Shown one piece after another: positions 53,944 to 62,380 of a stretch of 64,000 nt of DNA. The DNA comes from Cetobacterium sp. 8H (GTDB taxonomy: Bacteria > Fusobacteriota > Fusobacteriia > Fusobacteriales > Fusobacteriaceae). The first letter of the stretch is position 1. Each line of letters opens with the position of its first letter. The stretch lies in the NCBI RefSeq assembly GCF_014250675.1, contig NZ_JACHTG010000004.1, positions 558,001 to 622,000 of the forward strand. The letters are read 5' to 3'. Below the pieces are notes generated by a model. It was not told the origin of the DNA. It saw nothing but the letters and a program-made list of their open reading frames with translations, and searched no databases. The translations under genes and the position numbers were made by a program.

Positions 53944-55131
53944 ATGAAAAAAAAATGGCTAATATTTTTTATAATTATAGTTATTACAATTTTATCTATA
54001 TCTTATTTTTCTTTTAAAAAAACCAAGGTTTCAGCTATAAAAATAAAAAAAGAAGATTATACTGAACAGATACTTGTTACTGGAACTATCCAAGCCAAAA
54101 ATTTCTCTACTTTGACTTCTGGAATTAATGGAATTATTGAAAACATCTATATAAGAGAGGGGGAACCCATTTTTAAAGGTGATATTATTGCAAAATTAGA
54201 CACTCAAGAAATTGAAGCTAATATAAGAGAAGCAGAGGCAACTTATCAAAAGTCAGAATATAATTTAGAGATAATTAATAGTGTTGATATTGAAAATGCT
54301 CGAACAAATCTCAAATCAGCTCTGCTTAACTATAATATAGCAAAAGATGAATATTTAAAATATGAATCACTTTTCGAAAAAAATTATATAAATAAACTGG
54401 ACTACAATATTAAAAAAAATGCTTTTATCAATAGCGAAACTCTTCTTAAAAATTCTGAAAATAACTTAAAAACTCTTGAAAAAACTGGTGCTACTTATAA
54501 GGCTGCATTAGAAAACACAAAAGCTGCAAGAGATGCTTTAACTGCTCTCAACAAAACTCTCTTAAAATATTATATCTATGCCCCATATAATGGTTATATA
54601 ACCGCAAGATATGTCGAAGTCGGACAGTCAGTTGCCCCTTATACCGAAATGTTTGATGTCTCTTCTAACACAGATAAAATTGTCAGTATAAACCTTGATG
54701 AAAAATATATCAACAGAGTTCAAATCAACTCTCAAATAAAAATATATCCATATGCAGATATATCCAAATATTCTTTAGGAAAGTTATATTATATTGGAAT
54801 AAATATAGATAATTCTTTTGGAACTCTTGAAATTAGGGGCACTATAGATGATGTGCTACCTGAATTTTTATTTAATAGTACTGTTAATGTTATCATTGAA
54901 GGTAGAAAATTTAGTGATGCTATTCTGTTACAAAATATCTATGTGATTGAAAAGAAAAATAAAAACTTCGTTTATCTTTTACAAAATGGTAAATCTAAAC
55001 TTATTGAAGTTGAGGTGGTACCTGTAATTGATGGCTTCATTGTGGTTGATGGGTTAGAAGATAACAGTATTATTCTACTTCCTAAAAACTTAACAGAAGG
55101 TGTTCGGGTAAATCCTCAATTTAACTTATAA
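53944..55131 (+). CDS. Periplasmic adaptor (HlyD/MacA-like membrane fusion protein)
   Basis: A 395-residue adaptor. N-terminal TM anchor (about 4-24), then a barrel-sandwich/lipoyl half (ILVTGTIQAKNFSTLTSGIN, IREGEPIFKGDIIAKLD), then a long alpha hairpin (about 85-195). The second lipoyl half follows (LKYYIYAPYNGYITARYVEV, then GQSVAPY) and then a beta-barrel domain. It links an inner-membrane transporter to an outer-membrane channel. It is first of a three-gene unit with a MacB-like permease and an ATPase, so a MacAB-type tripartite exporter is inferred. No TolC homologue is visible in the window. Confidence 0.9.
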   Translation: MKKKWLIFFIIIVITILSISYFSFKKTKVSAIKIKKEDYTEQILVTGTIQAKNFSTLTSGINGIIENIYIREGEPIFKGDIIAKLDTQEIEANIREAEATYQKSEYNLEIINSVDIENARTNLKSALLNYNIAKDEYLKYESLFEKNYINKLDYNIKKNAFINSETLLKNSENNLKTLEKTGATYKAALENTKAARDALTALNKTLLKYYIYAPYNGYITARYVEVGQSVAPYTEMFDVSSNTDKIVSINLDEKYINRVQINSQIKIYPYADISKYSLGKLYYIGINIDNSFGTLEIRGTIDDVLPEFLFNSTVNVIIEGRKFSDAILLQNIYVIEKKNKNFVYLLQNGKSKLIEVEVVPVIDGFIVVDGLEDNSIILLPKNLTEGVRVNPQFNL

Positions 55132-55147
55132 CAAAGGAATGATGACG

Positions 55148-56344
55148 ATGAGATATGAATTTAGAATCGGAATAGGTTTTATGACACATAGCAAAGGTCA
55201 ATCAATTTTTATAATCTCCGCAATCGCTTTGGGAGTTGCTGTGCAAATCTTTATATCTTCACTAGTTACCTCTCTTCAAGCTAGTCTTATCGAAAGATTT
55301 TTAGGAGAATCTGCACACATCTCTATTACCGATGGAAACACAAGAGATCAACTCATCTCTTTAGATAACAAGCCTCTTATATATGGTAACTTTTCTTTTA
55401 CACAAAATCGAATTACAGACTCTTCTAATATTGTTAACTATTTAAAAGATTATGAAGATATAACAATTGTCGTTCCCACTGTAGAAGGAAATGCTATCTA
55501 TAATCGTGGTGGAAAAACAACCTCTTTAACTATAAGAGGTGTTGATTTGGGTTTAGGTGATAGACTTTACAATATAATTGATCGAGTTATTAAAGGAGTA
55601 CCTGTTATTGATTCTGAAAACATTTTAATCGGAACTAGACTCGCCCAAGATTATGATCTAAAAATTGGAGATATTATGCAGCTTACCCTTTCTAGTGGGA
55701 AAATTGAAACCGTTCGTATCTCAGGTATTTTTGATCTTGAAAATACAAATTCGAACACAAATCTTGTTATAATGGATCTCAATAAAGCTCAAAGAATTTT
55801 TGATAAAAAAGGCTATGTTACCAATATTAGTATTCAGATAAAAGATGTTTTTCAAGCTCCTATTTTAGCCGATATATTCCAAAAAAAATATCCTTATCTT
55901 GAAGTGGTTCCATGGACTCGTGATTCTGAAAATATAATTAAAGCTCTTAAATCTCAAACAGATACAAGCATTGTAATTCAAATTGTTGTGACACTCGCTA
56001 CTTCTATGAGTATTGCAAGTGTGCTTTTAGTAACAGTTCTTCAGAAGATGAAAGAGATTGGGATTCTTAAAGCCATGGGTGCTCTTGATAGATCTACAGG
56101 CTATCTTTTTATCATTCAAGGAGCTCTTATTGGATTTTTCGGTTCTGTTTTAGGGATGCTTTTTGGTGTGGCTGTAATTGAATTTTATATCAATCTAGCT
56201 CAGCCTAGTTTTGATATAACAATCTCCCCTTTAAAGTTAATATTGATAGTTTTTGTATCTACAATATCTGGTATCATATCCGGTATTGCACCCGCTAGAA
56301 AATGTATGAAACTAAGTCCAATTGAGGTGATAAAAGGTGAGTAA
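55148..56344 (+). CDS. ABC transporter permease, MacB/LolC (FtsX) type
   Basis: A 398-residue permease. One N-terminal TM (about 17-40, SIFIISAIALGVAVQIFISS), a large periplasmic MacB-like core domain (about 45-270), then three C-terminal TMs. The coupling segment is LQKMKEIGILKAMGALDRS (about 300-318). It ends [22 protein letters not shown], a typical FtsX-family tail. Start: AAAGGA lies directly before ATG 55139 and nine bases before ATG 55148, so the latter is preferred. It partners the adaptor upstream and the ATPase whose gene overlaps by eight bases. Substrate may be a macrolide, lipoprotein or peptide. Confidence 0.9.
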   Translation: MRYEFRIGIGFMTHSKGQSIFIISAIALGVAVQIFISSLVTSLQASLIERFLGESAHISITDGNTRDQLISLDNKPLIYGNFSFTQNRITDSSNIVNYLKDYEDITIVVPTVEGNAIYNRGGKTTSLTIRGVDLGLGDRLYNIIDRVIKGVPVIDSENILIGTRLAQDYDLKIGDIMQLTLSSGKIETVRISGIFDLENTNSNTNLVIMDLNKAQRIFDKKGYVTNISIQIKDVFQAPILADIFQKKYPYLEVVPWTRDSENIIKALKSQTDTSIVIQIVVTLATSMSIASVLLVTVLQKMKEIGILKAMGALDRSTGYLFIIQGALIGFFGSVLGMLFGVAVIEFYINLAQPSFDITISPLKLILIVFVSTISGIISGIAPARKCMKLSPIEVIKGE

Positions 56345-57035
56345 AAAAATATTACAACTTTTAAATATCGATAAATTTTATGGTGAAGAAGTAATTATAA
56401 AAGTTCTTAAAAATATTAACTTAACTTTTTATGAGGGTGAATTCATAGCTATTATTGGTCAAAGTGGAAGTGGTAAAAGTACCCTTTTAAACATTATCGG
56501 TTCACTTGACAAGCCTAGTGCTGGTAAAATCTTTTTTAAAGAAAAAGATATTTCAGATTTTTCTCGTGATGAGATGGCTCTTTTTAGAAATAGGTCTATT
56601 GGTTTTATATTTCAATTTCATTACCTACTGCCAGAATTTACTGTTTTAGAAAACGTTCTTATTCCAACCTGGATAAAAACCGGTTATGATACCGACGACC
56701 AAAAAAATAGAGCTCTTAAACTTTTAGAATATGTTGGCTTAAAAGATTTTGTTAACAGAACTTCAAACACTCTCTCTGGTGGACAGCAACAAAGAGTTGC
56801 TATAGCACGTGCTCTTATGAATGAAACTGACATTATTTTAGCTGATGAACCCACGGGTAATTTAGATTCAGAAAGTAGTAGCCAAATATATCGTTTGCTA
56901 CGAGAAATAAATCTTGAATTCAAAACTACATTTATTATTGTTACTCATGATTCACGTATTTCAAATATGTGTGATCGAGTTATTGAAATTATGGATGGAA
57001 CAATCATTAAAGATGAACAGAAAAATCCAACTTAA
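56337..57035 (+). CDS. ABC transporter ATPase, MacB/LolD type
   Basis: A 232-residue ATPase. Walker [21 protein letters not shown] (about 39-58), Q-loop [13 protein letters not shown], signature [12 protein letters not shown] (about 145), Walker [14 protein letters not shown] and switch [19 protein letters not shown] is diagnostic for the LolD/MacB/FtsE class. Start is GTG at 56337, within the permease's last codons (GGTGAGTAA), giving coupled translation. It drives the adjacent FtsX-type permease by mechanotransmission. Confidence 0.94.
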   Translation: MSKKILQLLNIDKFYGEEVIIKVLKNINLTFYEGEFIAIIGQSGSGKSTLLNIIGSLDKPSAGKIFFKEKDISDFSRDEMALFRNRSIGFIFQFHYLLPEFTVLENVLIPTWIKTGYDTDDQKNRALKLLEYVGLKDFVNRTSNTLSGGQQQRVAIARALMNETDIILADEPTGNLDSESSSQIYRLLREINLEFKTTFIIVTHDSRISNMCDRVIEIMDGTIIKDEQKNPT

Positions 57036-57050
57036 AATATTTTAAAAATA

Positions 57051-57085
57051 AAAATCACCTTATAAAAATTCATAAGGTGATTTTT
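57051..57085. terminator. Bidirectional terminator between the exporter and the HD-GYP gene
   Basis: AAAATCACCTTAT / ATAAGGTGATTTT with an 8-base loop and T-runs on either side; it abuts the HD-GYP stop codon. Confidence 0.85.
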
Positions 57086-59224
57086 TTAATTTGTTTTGAA
57101 TATAGTATCAAATTGATCGTTATATTTTAAAAATATATCTACAATTTTAGGATCAAAATGCTTTCCTCTTTCACTTTCTATTATCTCTTTTGCCTTTTCG
57201 TGAGAAAACCCTTTTTTGTAAACCCTCTCCTGTCTAAGAGCATCATATACATCTGCAAGAGAAACTATTCTTGCTTCTAGCGGTATATCTTCTCCAATTA
57301 ATCCCATTCCATATCCTTGCCCATCATATTTCTCGTGATGATAGAGTGCAATATTTTCAGCTATTTCTCCAACTTCCATCTTCACTATAAGCTTATGTCC
57401 TAAGGTAACATGACTTTTCATAGTTTCAAACTCTTCTTCAGTTAATTTTCCTGGTTTTTTTAAGATCATATCTGATACTCCAATTTTTCCAACATCATGT
57501 AAAGAAGCATAAGTTGATATCTCTTGAATAAATTTTCTTGAACACCCAAGTTTTTCTGCAATAAGTTTTGAATATAAGTTAACTCTCAATATATGATTTC
57601 CTGTATCTTCATCATTTAACTCATTTGCTATCTCAAAACTTTCTACTAAAGCTTTTGTTATTCTTTCTGCTCTAGACTTTTCACTCTGTGACTTCAATAA
57701 TAAAAAATACATAATAAAAATTATTATCATTGAAACTGTAACTATTAAAGAGATATATTTATAGTCTACATCCGGTGTATCTGGTATGTTTAGACGACTT
57801 GATAAAATATGAAAATCAGATGAATGATCCGGTAGAATTTTTTTTAACAGTCTCGCTATGTGTATATCTTCAATATTAACTCCAAAACCTACACTCGGTT
57901 TTTCATTATAAAAACCTACTATTTTTATCTTCTTCTCTAGATGCTTTCTTGAAATCGCAAGTGAAATCGTTCTAAAATCTCCCATCAACACTTCTATTTC
58001 TTTATCTAAGATAGCTTTAAAAGCTTCTTCATAAGAGTTGTATCTCACAATTGTTTTAACTTCATAAGTCCTTTCAAAATCTAAATCCAAATCTTCATGA
58101 GAAATATATCCTACTTTTTTATCTTTTAATCCTGTATTCAAATTTAAATTTTCAGAATTTACATTTGAAAAAAATGTTACATTACTTTCATAATATGGGA
58201 TTATATATTCAGATCTCTCTTTAAATAACTTGTAGTCAACCGCTTTTATATTGCTATATTCTCCAGATTTATAAGGTTTAAAAACAATTGGAACTCCCAC
58301 TATTTTTCCAAACTCTATCATTCTATCTGGTACATATCCAAAATAATTTTCTTTTTTTCTATAGAATAAAGGATTGATATCCTCTACATTAGGCATTGAT
58401 ACTACAATCTCTTTATAGTTCTCTTTAATATATTTCAAATCCTTATCATTTTTTAAAATTTGTTTATAGAATATAGGTCTTTCATTTTCTAAAACCTGAA
58501 CCATTCCATCATTAAAAAATTTCTTTTGATATTTTTCAACTATATTTGCTAAACATACCTCTTTTTTACTCACCATAATTTTCAAATTGTTTTTTGCAAT
58601 TCTATCTAAAACTTGAAAATCATAACTTTTAAATATATCTGTATTACTTTTCCCTAAGTATACATCTATATCTCCAGAATCTAGTCTTTTAAATCCATCT
58701 TCTGGGTTTTTTACATACACAATCTCTTTTATATTCTCATACTGCTTATTATAAGATTCTTTAAACTTTATTTCCTCTGTGCTGTCTTCAATAATTCCAA
58801 CTCTTTTTTCATGAATATCATTTAAATTTAAAATTTCAAAATCCTTTGTATAAAATCCTGTATAATAAGTATTTGGAGTTGCTACAAATTTATAAAAATT
58901 ATCCCTTGATTTATTTTTAGAAGCATTGATAACAATTTCTGAATTATTATTACAAATATCTTCTTTTATTAAACTTATATCTCTATCTCTAAATTTAAAT
59001 CTAACTCCTATTTTTTTTTCTAAATATTTAAAAAATTCCTTTTGAACCCCTCTCAATTCACCTTTTTCATCTCTATATAAAAATATAGATGTTGGTCTTA
59101 ATGAATCTATTTGAATTACTCTTCCTCTATTTTTCGAAATCCATGCATTCTCTTCAGTAGACAAATCTGCTGAAAAAATATTTATGACCATACTAAAAAA
59201 AACAATAAAAAAATTTTTTAACAA
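57086..59224 (-). CDS. Sensor with periplasmic binding domains and HD-GYP phosphodiesterase
   Basis: About 712 residues. A signal or anchor peptide (LLKNFFIVFFSMVINIFSA) precedes two SBP_bac_3-like domains (about 25-245 and 250-490), a TM helix (SLIVTVSMIIIFIMYFLLL, about 505-523) and an HD-GYP domain (about 535-705). HD motif: LHDVGKIG; the GYP position reads GQGYGMG, so the Pro is replaced by Gly. LADVYDALRQERVYKKGF is typical. It should hydrolyse cyclic-di-GMP under control of a periplasmic ligand. Start: TTG at 59224 has GGAG nine bases upstream; ATG at 59239 lacks a ribosome site but is possible, and a longer frame to 59302 is unlikely. Confidence 0.85.
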   Translation of the reverse strand: MLKNFFIVFFSMVINIFSADLSTEENAWISKNRGRVIQIDSLRPTSIFLYRDEKGELRGVQKEFFKYLEKKIGVRFKFRDRDISLIKEDICNNNSEIVINASKNKSRDNFYKFVATPNTYYTGFYTKDFEILNLNDIHEKRVGIIEDSTEEIKFKESYNKQYENIKEIVYVKNPEDGFKRLDSGDIDVYLGKSNTDIFKSYDFQVLDRIAKNNLKIMVSKKEVCLANIVEKYQKKFFNDGMVQVLENERPIFYKQILKNDKDLKYIKENYKEIVVSMPNVEDINPLFYRKKENYFGYVPDRMIEFGKIVGVPIVFKPYKSGEYSNIKAVDYKLFKERSEYIIPYYESNVTFFSNVNSENLNLNTGLKDKKVGYISHEDLDLDFERTYEVKTIVRYNSYEEAFKAILDKEIEVLMGDFRTISLAISRKHLEKKIKIVGFYNEKPSVGFGVNIEDIHIARLLKKILPDHSSDFHILSSRLNIPDTPDVDYKYISLIVTVSMIIIFIMYFLLLKSQSEKSRAERITKALVESFEIANELNDEDTGNHILRVNLYSKLIAEKLGCSRKFIQEISTYASLHDVGKIGVSDMILKKPGKLTEEEFETMKSHVTLGHKLIVKMEVGEIAENIALYHHEKYDGQGYGMGLIGEDIPLEARIVSLADVYDALRQERVYKKGFSHEKAKEIIESERGKHFDPKIVDIFLKYNDQFDTIFKTN

Positions 59225-59290
59225 AATCTCACACTCCATTATAATTTGAACATATATTGTAGCATATTTTTTATGTAATATAAATAAAAA

Positions 59291-59319
59291 AAGCCAAGAC
59301 AACCCGAGTTGCTTGACTT
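59291..59319 (-). terminator. Terminator of the mupG-IIA unit
   Basis: Imperfect inverted repeat AAGCCAAGACAAC / GTTGCTTGACTT around CCGA; on the minus strand followed by a T8 run. Fifteen bases after the IIA stop. Confidence 0.7.
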
Positions 59320-59334
59320 TTCAAGTAAATATAA

Positions 59335-59673
59335 TTATTTATTTTCTAAAGCATATAATCTTTTATTCATTTTTATCATCTTTTTTATTAACTCTCTTTC
59401 AGAAAGAGCAGTCATTAAATGATCTTGAGCATGAACAAAAACCATTGATAATGGAACTTTCTGTCCTCCAGCTTCTTTTTGAATCATATCAGTTTGAACA
59501 TGGTGAGCTTTTAATACTGCCGCATCACACTCTTTCATACACTCTTCTGCCTCTTCAAACTTTCCTTCTTCAGCAAACGCTAGAGCTTGGTGAGCGCATC
59601 CTTTAGCTTCCCCTGCATATGCAACTATTGAAAATATTATCTCTTCTAACTCATCTTCTGTAAAGTCTACCAT
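59335..59673 (-). CDS. PTS lactose/cellobiose-family IIA protein
   Basis: A 112-residue soluble IIA (LacF/ChbA family), a helical trimer. The phospho-histidine is H81 in FVHAQDHLMTA, with D84 the trimer metal ligand. EIIFSIVAYAGEAKGCAHQA at the N-terminus is also typical. It takes phosphate from HPr and passes it to the IIB encoded at 62.4 kb on the other strand. Start ATG follows CGGGAGGAATAAA, 19 bases after mupG. IIA is thus separated from IIB/IIC by the Rep_3-like gene and lies in the opposite orientation. Confidence 0.94.
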   Translation of the reverse strand: MVDFTEDELEEIIFSIVAYAGEAKGCAHQALAFAEEGKFEEAEECMKECDAAVLKAHHVQTDMIQKEAGGQKVPLSMVFVHAQDHLMTALSERELIKKMIKMNKRLYALENK

Positions 59674-59692
59674 TTTATTCCTCCCGAATTTT

Positions 59693-60775
59693 TTATTTTA
59701 TTTTTACTTTAAATTTCTGCCATGGTTTTATACTATCTAAAAGTCCCATATACTCTGGTTTTATTTTCCCAACTACACTTGTTTTTCCACCATTTTTCAT
59801 ATCTTTTCTTGCTATATGGAGCTCTCCAGCATATTGTCCATAAAGTGATGACTCAATAAGAACATCTCCTTTTTTTATATCTGAAGGATTAAAAAGTTCA
59901 AAGTGTGTCCCTTTATATTTTACTCTTGACTGTGTCGATCTAACAACATATTCTCCTACATCTCCTCTTTGAAAATGTAACTCTTTTTCTATAATTGCTC
60001 TTTCCACTTCACCAACACCTTCATAAACTTCGCATTCTAACTCTAACATCTCTTTATTTATTCCAGCAAGTGCTTTTAATTCATCCTCTGTTGGAAAACA
60101 ATTTGATATAATTACTACATCAATTCCCTCATTGAAAAGTTCTCTACCTTGAACTTCTATAGGAAGGTCTCTATGCTCTTCTAGAGTACAAAGCCCATCA
60201 TTCACTGGCCAAGGACCAAATGTCCCTGTTTGAGCTGTTACAAATGCTGCTGTCGTAAGTGAAAATCCTTTAAATCTTTTATTACAATTTCTAAAGTGCT
60301 CTCTTGAAAGCCCTGTATATCTATGTGGATAAAAATTATGACATCCTACTAATTTTTCTCTGTTCGGCATATAATCCATAATTGTGTTTACATAATTTGT
60401 ATCTTGGCTCATATTTATTTCAACAACAAGTCCATGTTCATTGAAAGTCATTATACTTTCTTCATTCCCAGAAAATCCTAAATCAAGCCTAACTCCATAA
60501 GCTCCTATCTCTTTGAAAAAAGATAGATCTTCATAACTTATTCCTAATTTACTAAAAATTGATGGAGCTACATCTACCATAACTTGCATCCCGAATCTGT
60601 TTGCATATGCTATCGTTTCTTTAAATTCGTTTACTATTGCATTTTTATCCCCTTCAACTGATAGTAAACATGTAAATACTCTCTTATATCCATACTTTGC
60701 TGCCATCTCTATATAATTCTTATTCTCATCTAAAGTTGCATGAAACGGATAGATTGAAATTCCTAACTCCCTCAT
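59693..60775 (-). CDS. MupG/DUF871-family 6-phospho-glycosidase (TIM barrel)
   Basis: A 360-residue protein of the MupG/DUF871 family. An N-terminal TIM barrel (about 1-245; ELGISIYPFHATLDENKNYI at the start, HNFYPHRYTGLSREHF in mid-barrel) is followed by a cyclophilin-like C-terminal domain (about 250-360). Staphylococcal MupG is a 6-phospho-N-acetylmuramidase acting on PTS-imported MurNAc-GlcNAc. Here it is transcribed with a lactose/cellobiose-type IIA, so hydrolysis of a phosphorylated disaccharide is likely. The actual sugar is not determined by sequence. Start ATG follows AGGAGGGAG. Confidence 0.85.
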   Translation of the reverse strand: MRELGISIYPFHATLDENKNYIEMAAKYGYKRVFTCLLSVEGDKNAIVNEFKETIAYANRFGMQVMVDVAPSIFSKLGISYEDLSFFKEIGAYGVRLDLGFSGNEESIMTFNEHGLVVEINMSQDTNYVNTIMDYMPNREKLVGCHNFYPHRYTGLSREHFRNCNKRFKGFSLTTAAFVTAQTGTFGPWPVNDGLCTLEEHRDLPIEVQGRELFNEGIDVVIISNCFPTEDELKALAGINKEMLELECEVYEGVGEVERAIIEKELHFQRGDVGEYVVRSTQSRVKYKGTHFELFNPSDIKKGDVLIESSLYGQYAGELHIARKDMKNGGKTSVVGKIKPEYMGLLDSIKPWQKFKVKIK

Positions 60776-60808
60776 TTATAACTCCCTCCTAAAACCTTTG
60801 TTTACTAG

Positions 60809-60837
60809 GTTTTACTAGAAAAACAAAAGTAAGTCAA
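60809..60837 (-). promoter_or_regulatory. Promoter of mupG-IIA
   Basis: Minus strand TTGACT (60837-60832), 17-base spacer and TAAAAC (60814-60809), a weak -10. A GACGAAAAAA copy starts 40 bases before the -35 box, which suggests the promoter depends on, or is controlled by, a factor binding there. Confidence 0.5.
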
Positions 60838-60867
60838 GCACTAAAACTTTAGGAATATTTAAAACTA

Positions 60868-60877
60868 TTTTTTCGTC
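60868..60877 (-). promoter_or_regulatory. GACGA-A-tract motif, copy 1 (upstream of mupG)
   Basis: ATTAGACGAAAAAATAG on the minus strand, core GACGAAAAAA at 60877-60868. Same core as three copies on the other side of the Rep_3-like gene. Confidence 0.45.
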
Positions 60878-60934
60878 TAATTACCCTAATATTTATAGCT
60901 ATTTATTTCTTTTTTTTAAATTAAACGCTTAAAT

Positions 60935-62080
60935 TTATTTTTTTTCTTGTGTAGCATTTTCAGCTATTTTATATATCTCAATTGTACTTTCTCTTCCTTT
61001 ATCAGCATACAATATCTCAATTTTATGTCTCTCATCCTTATACTGTAATAACTCCCCTACTTTCATATTTCTTAAAGTTTTTAAAAAGTTATAGTTATAG
61101 TAAAATTTACATTTCAAAAGTTCTTTATAAAGTCTTGATTCAAATATAAATCTATTCGAAAAAATATCTGTAGTCTTATTTATAAGAATATATCGTTCTT
61201 GTGACTCAATATTTGAATTTTCTTTCAGTGCTAAAGATATCGCTTCATCTAAAGACCCAGAAATACCTTTATCCAAATGATATAAATTATTTCTTACAAA
61301 ATCTATTCCCTCTTTTAATAGAGCTTCTTCAATTATCTTACTCACCTTTGCAATAGAATCTACTCTATCTCTTAGTGGTAACAATAGACTATCTATCTCT
61401 CCGGCTATAATTGGAGAAAGTTTATGATTAAATATAAATTCAATCTCCATAATCTTACTTGTAAATCCTTCACTATTTTTTATTTTTTTATAATCTACAC
61501 TATATTTAGTTAACTCATTTATATCATCTAATGCTGGTCTTAAAATAGTTTTTTCAAAATCATAAAATCTTTCGTAGTTTTCCTGTCCAACTCCTAAAAG
61601 TTCTTTTAATTGATCTCTTGTCAATACAAAGCCACCATTCATTCTATTTTTTATCAAAGCCAAATATAGTTGAAAACTCTTTTTTTCTTTGAATAGTAAT
61701 ATCAGCAATAGGTCTATGTCATCAAATATTCCACTCTCTTTTAAAGATTTTAACGATCTTGAAATATACACTCTATATTCATCTCTATTTTTCATATAAA
61801 AATCAAATATCGAAAAAGATGCAAAAAATATCTCTTCATTTTTTTCTATCAATTTTAAATGTATTCTTCTTTTAGAAAATTTATCTAAAAAATCTTCTAT
61901 TGATCCTCTTTCTTTTACTATACTTCTAAGCTCTTTTTCTGTAAAAATTATATATTTTTCATTTTTCCCTTTATACTTATCTCTTATTATTTCTAAAAAA
62001 TCTCTTTCTTTTTTGTTAAGTTTTTTATCTGTATCAATAAAAATATCATTTTTAGAAAAATCAAATGTCATTTTTTTCAT
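60935..62080 (-). CDS. Rep_3-fold (plasmid initiator-like) protein, probable regulator
   Basis: A 381-residue protein. The middle (about 125-225) has the second winged-helix signature of the RepB/Rep_3 initiators: FQLYLALIKNRMNGG, LTRDQLKELLG, YERFYDFEKTILRPALDDIN, and YSVDYKKIKNSEGF ending in IEFIF. The N-terminal part (about 20-120) could be the first winged helix, and about 150 C-terminal residues are unrecognised. No plasmid maintenance genes are nearby. It sits between oppositely oriented PTS units, and copies of a GACGA motif flank it, including at its own promoter. A repurposed initiator acting as transcription factor is therefore inferred; a true replication role is not excluded. Start ATG follows GGGAG. 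Confidence 0.7.
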   Translation of the reverse strand: MKKMTFDFSKNDIFIDTDKKLNKKERDFLEIIRDKYKGKNEKYIIFTEKELRSIVKERGSIEDFLDKFSKRRIHLKLIEKNEEIFFASFSIFDFYMKNRDEYRVYISRSLKSLKESGIFDDIDLLLILLFKEKKSFQLYLALIKNRMNGGFVLTRDQLKELLGVGQENYERFYDFEKTILRPALDDINELTKYSVDYKKIKNSEGFTSKIMEIEFIFNHKLSPIIAGEIDSLLLPLRDRVDSIAKVSKIIEEALLKEGIDFVRNNLYHLDKGISGSLDEAISLALKENSNIESQERYILINKTTDIFSNRFIFESRLYKELLKCKFYYNYNFLKTLRNMKVGELLQYKDERHKIEILYADKGRESTIEIYKIAENATQEKK

Positions 62081-62160
62081 GTTTTAATCTCCCTTTTTTA
62101 GATTTTTCCATTTTTTTTTAATTTTTTTTGTTTTTTTTTCTTATATTTTTAGAAAAATTA

Positions 62161-62188
62161 GACGATTTTTTTTAGTTTTTTTTTCGTC
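62161..62188. promoter_or_regulatory. Inverted pair of GACGA-A/T-tract motifs, copies 2 and 3
   Basis: GACGA at 62161-62165 (plus) and GACGA at 62188-62184 (minus) face each other across 18 bases of nearly pure T on the plus strand. Outer flanks are TTA and GTTAA. Likely operator overlapping the Rep_3-like gene's own promoter. Confidence 0.5.
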
Positions 62189-62254
62189 GTTAATAAAGAA
62201 TACATTATTTAGCTCTTTTTTTCAAGTTTTTTTTAATTTTTTTTATTGTTATTT

Positions 62255-62264
62255 GACGAAAAAA
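62255..62264 (+). promoter_or_regulatory. GACGA-A-tract motif, copy 4 (upstream of PTS IIB)
   Basis: TTTGACGAAAAAAGT, core at 62255-62264, 28 bases before the -35 box of the IIB promoter. The equivalent distance at mupG is 40, about one helical turn more. Confidence 0.45.
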
Positions 62265-62282
62265 GTATCATTTTTGACAAAT

Positions 62283-62311
62283 TTGACTTTTTTTAAAACA
62301 CATTTTATAAT
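62283..62311 (+). promoter_or_regulatory. Promoter of PTS IIB-porin-IIC
   Basis: TTGACT (62283-62288), 17-base spacer, perfect TATAAT (62306-62311), about 70 bases before the IIB ATG. Confidence 0.7.
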
Positions 62312-62380
62312 CATTTTATAAACATATTGGAAAGTTAAAGTTCAAAAAAAATTTTAAACTTTTAAAAAGGAGAAATTATT

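Larger units (their letters stand above)
62081..62380. promoter_or_regulatory. 300-base AT-rich divergent control region
   Basis: Between the Rep_3-like gene and the PTS IIB gene. It contains long T-tracts, an inverted pair of GACGA motifs (62161-62165 and 62184-62188), a third copy at 62255-62264 and the IIB promoter at 62283-62311. A weak minus-strand -10 (TATAAG, 62145-62140) for the Rep_3-like gene has the first GACGA copy at about its -35 position. No ORF and no DnaA box were seen. Iteron-like arrays are not obvious beyond the GACGA copies. Confidence 0.55.

Noticed and set aside
59240-59302. Extended N-terminus of the HD-GYP receptor
   Set aside because: No ribosome binding site, and it would put about 21 residues before a good signal peptide and overlap the likely promoter.
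60935-62380. The window being part of a plasmid because of the Rep_3-like gene
   Set aside because: No partition, toxin-antitoxin or mobilisation gene and no regular iteron array is seen, and the neighbours are metabolic and envelope genes. A megaplasmid cannot be fully excluded from 64 kb.
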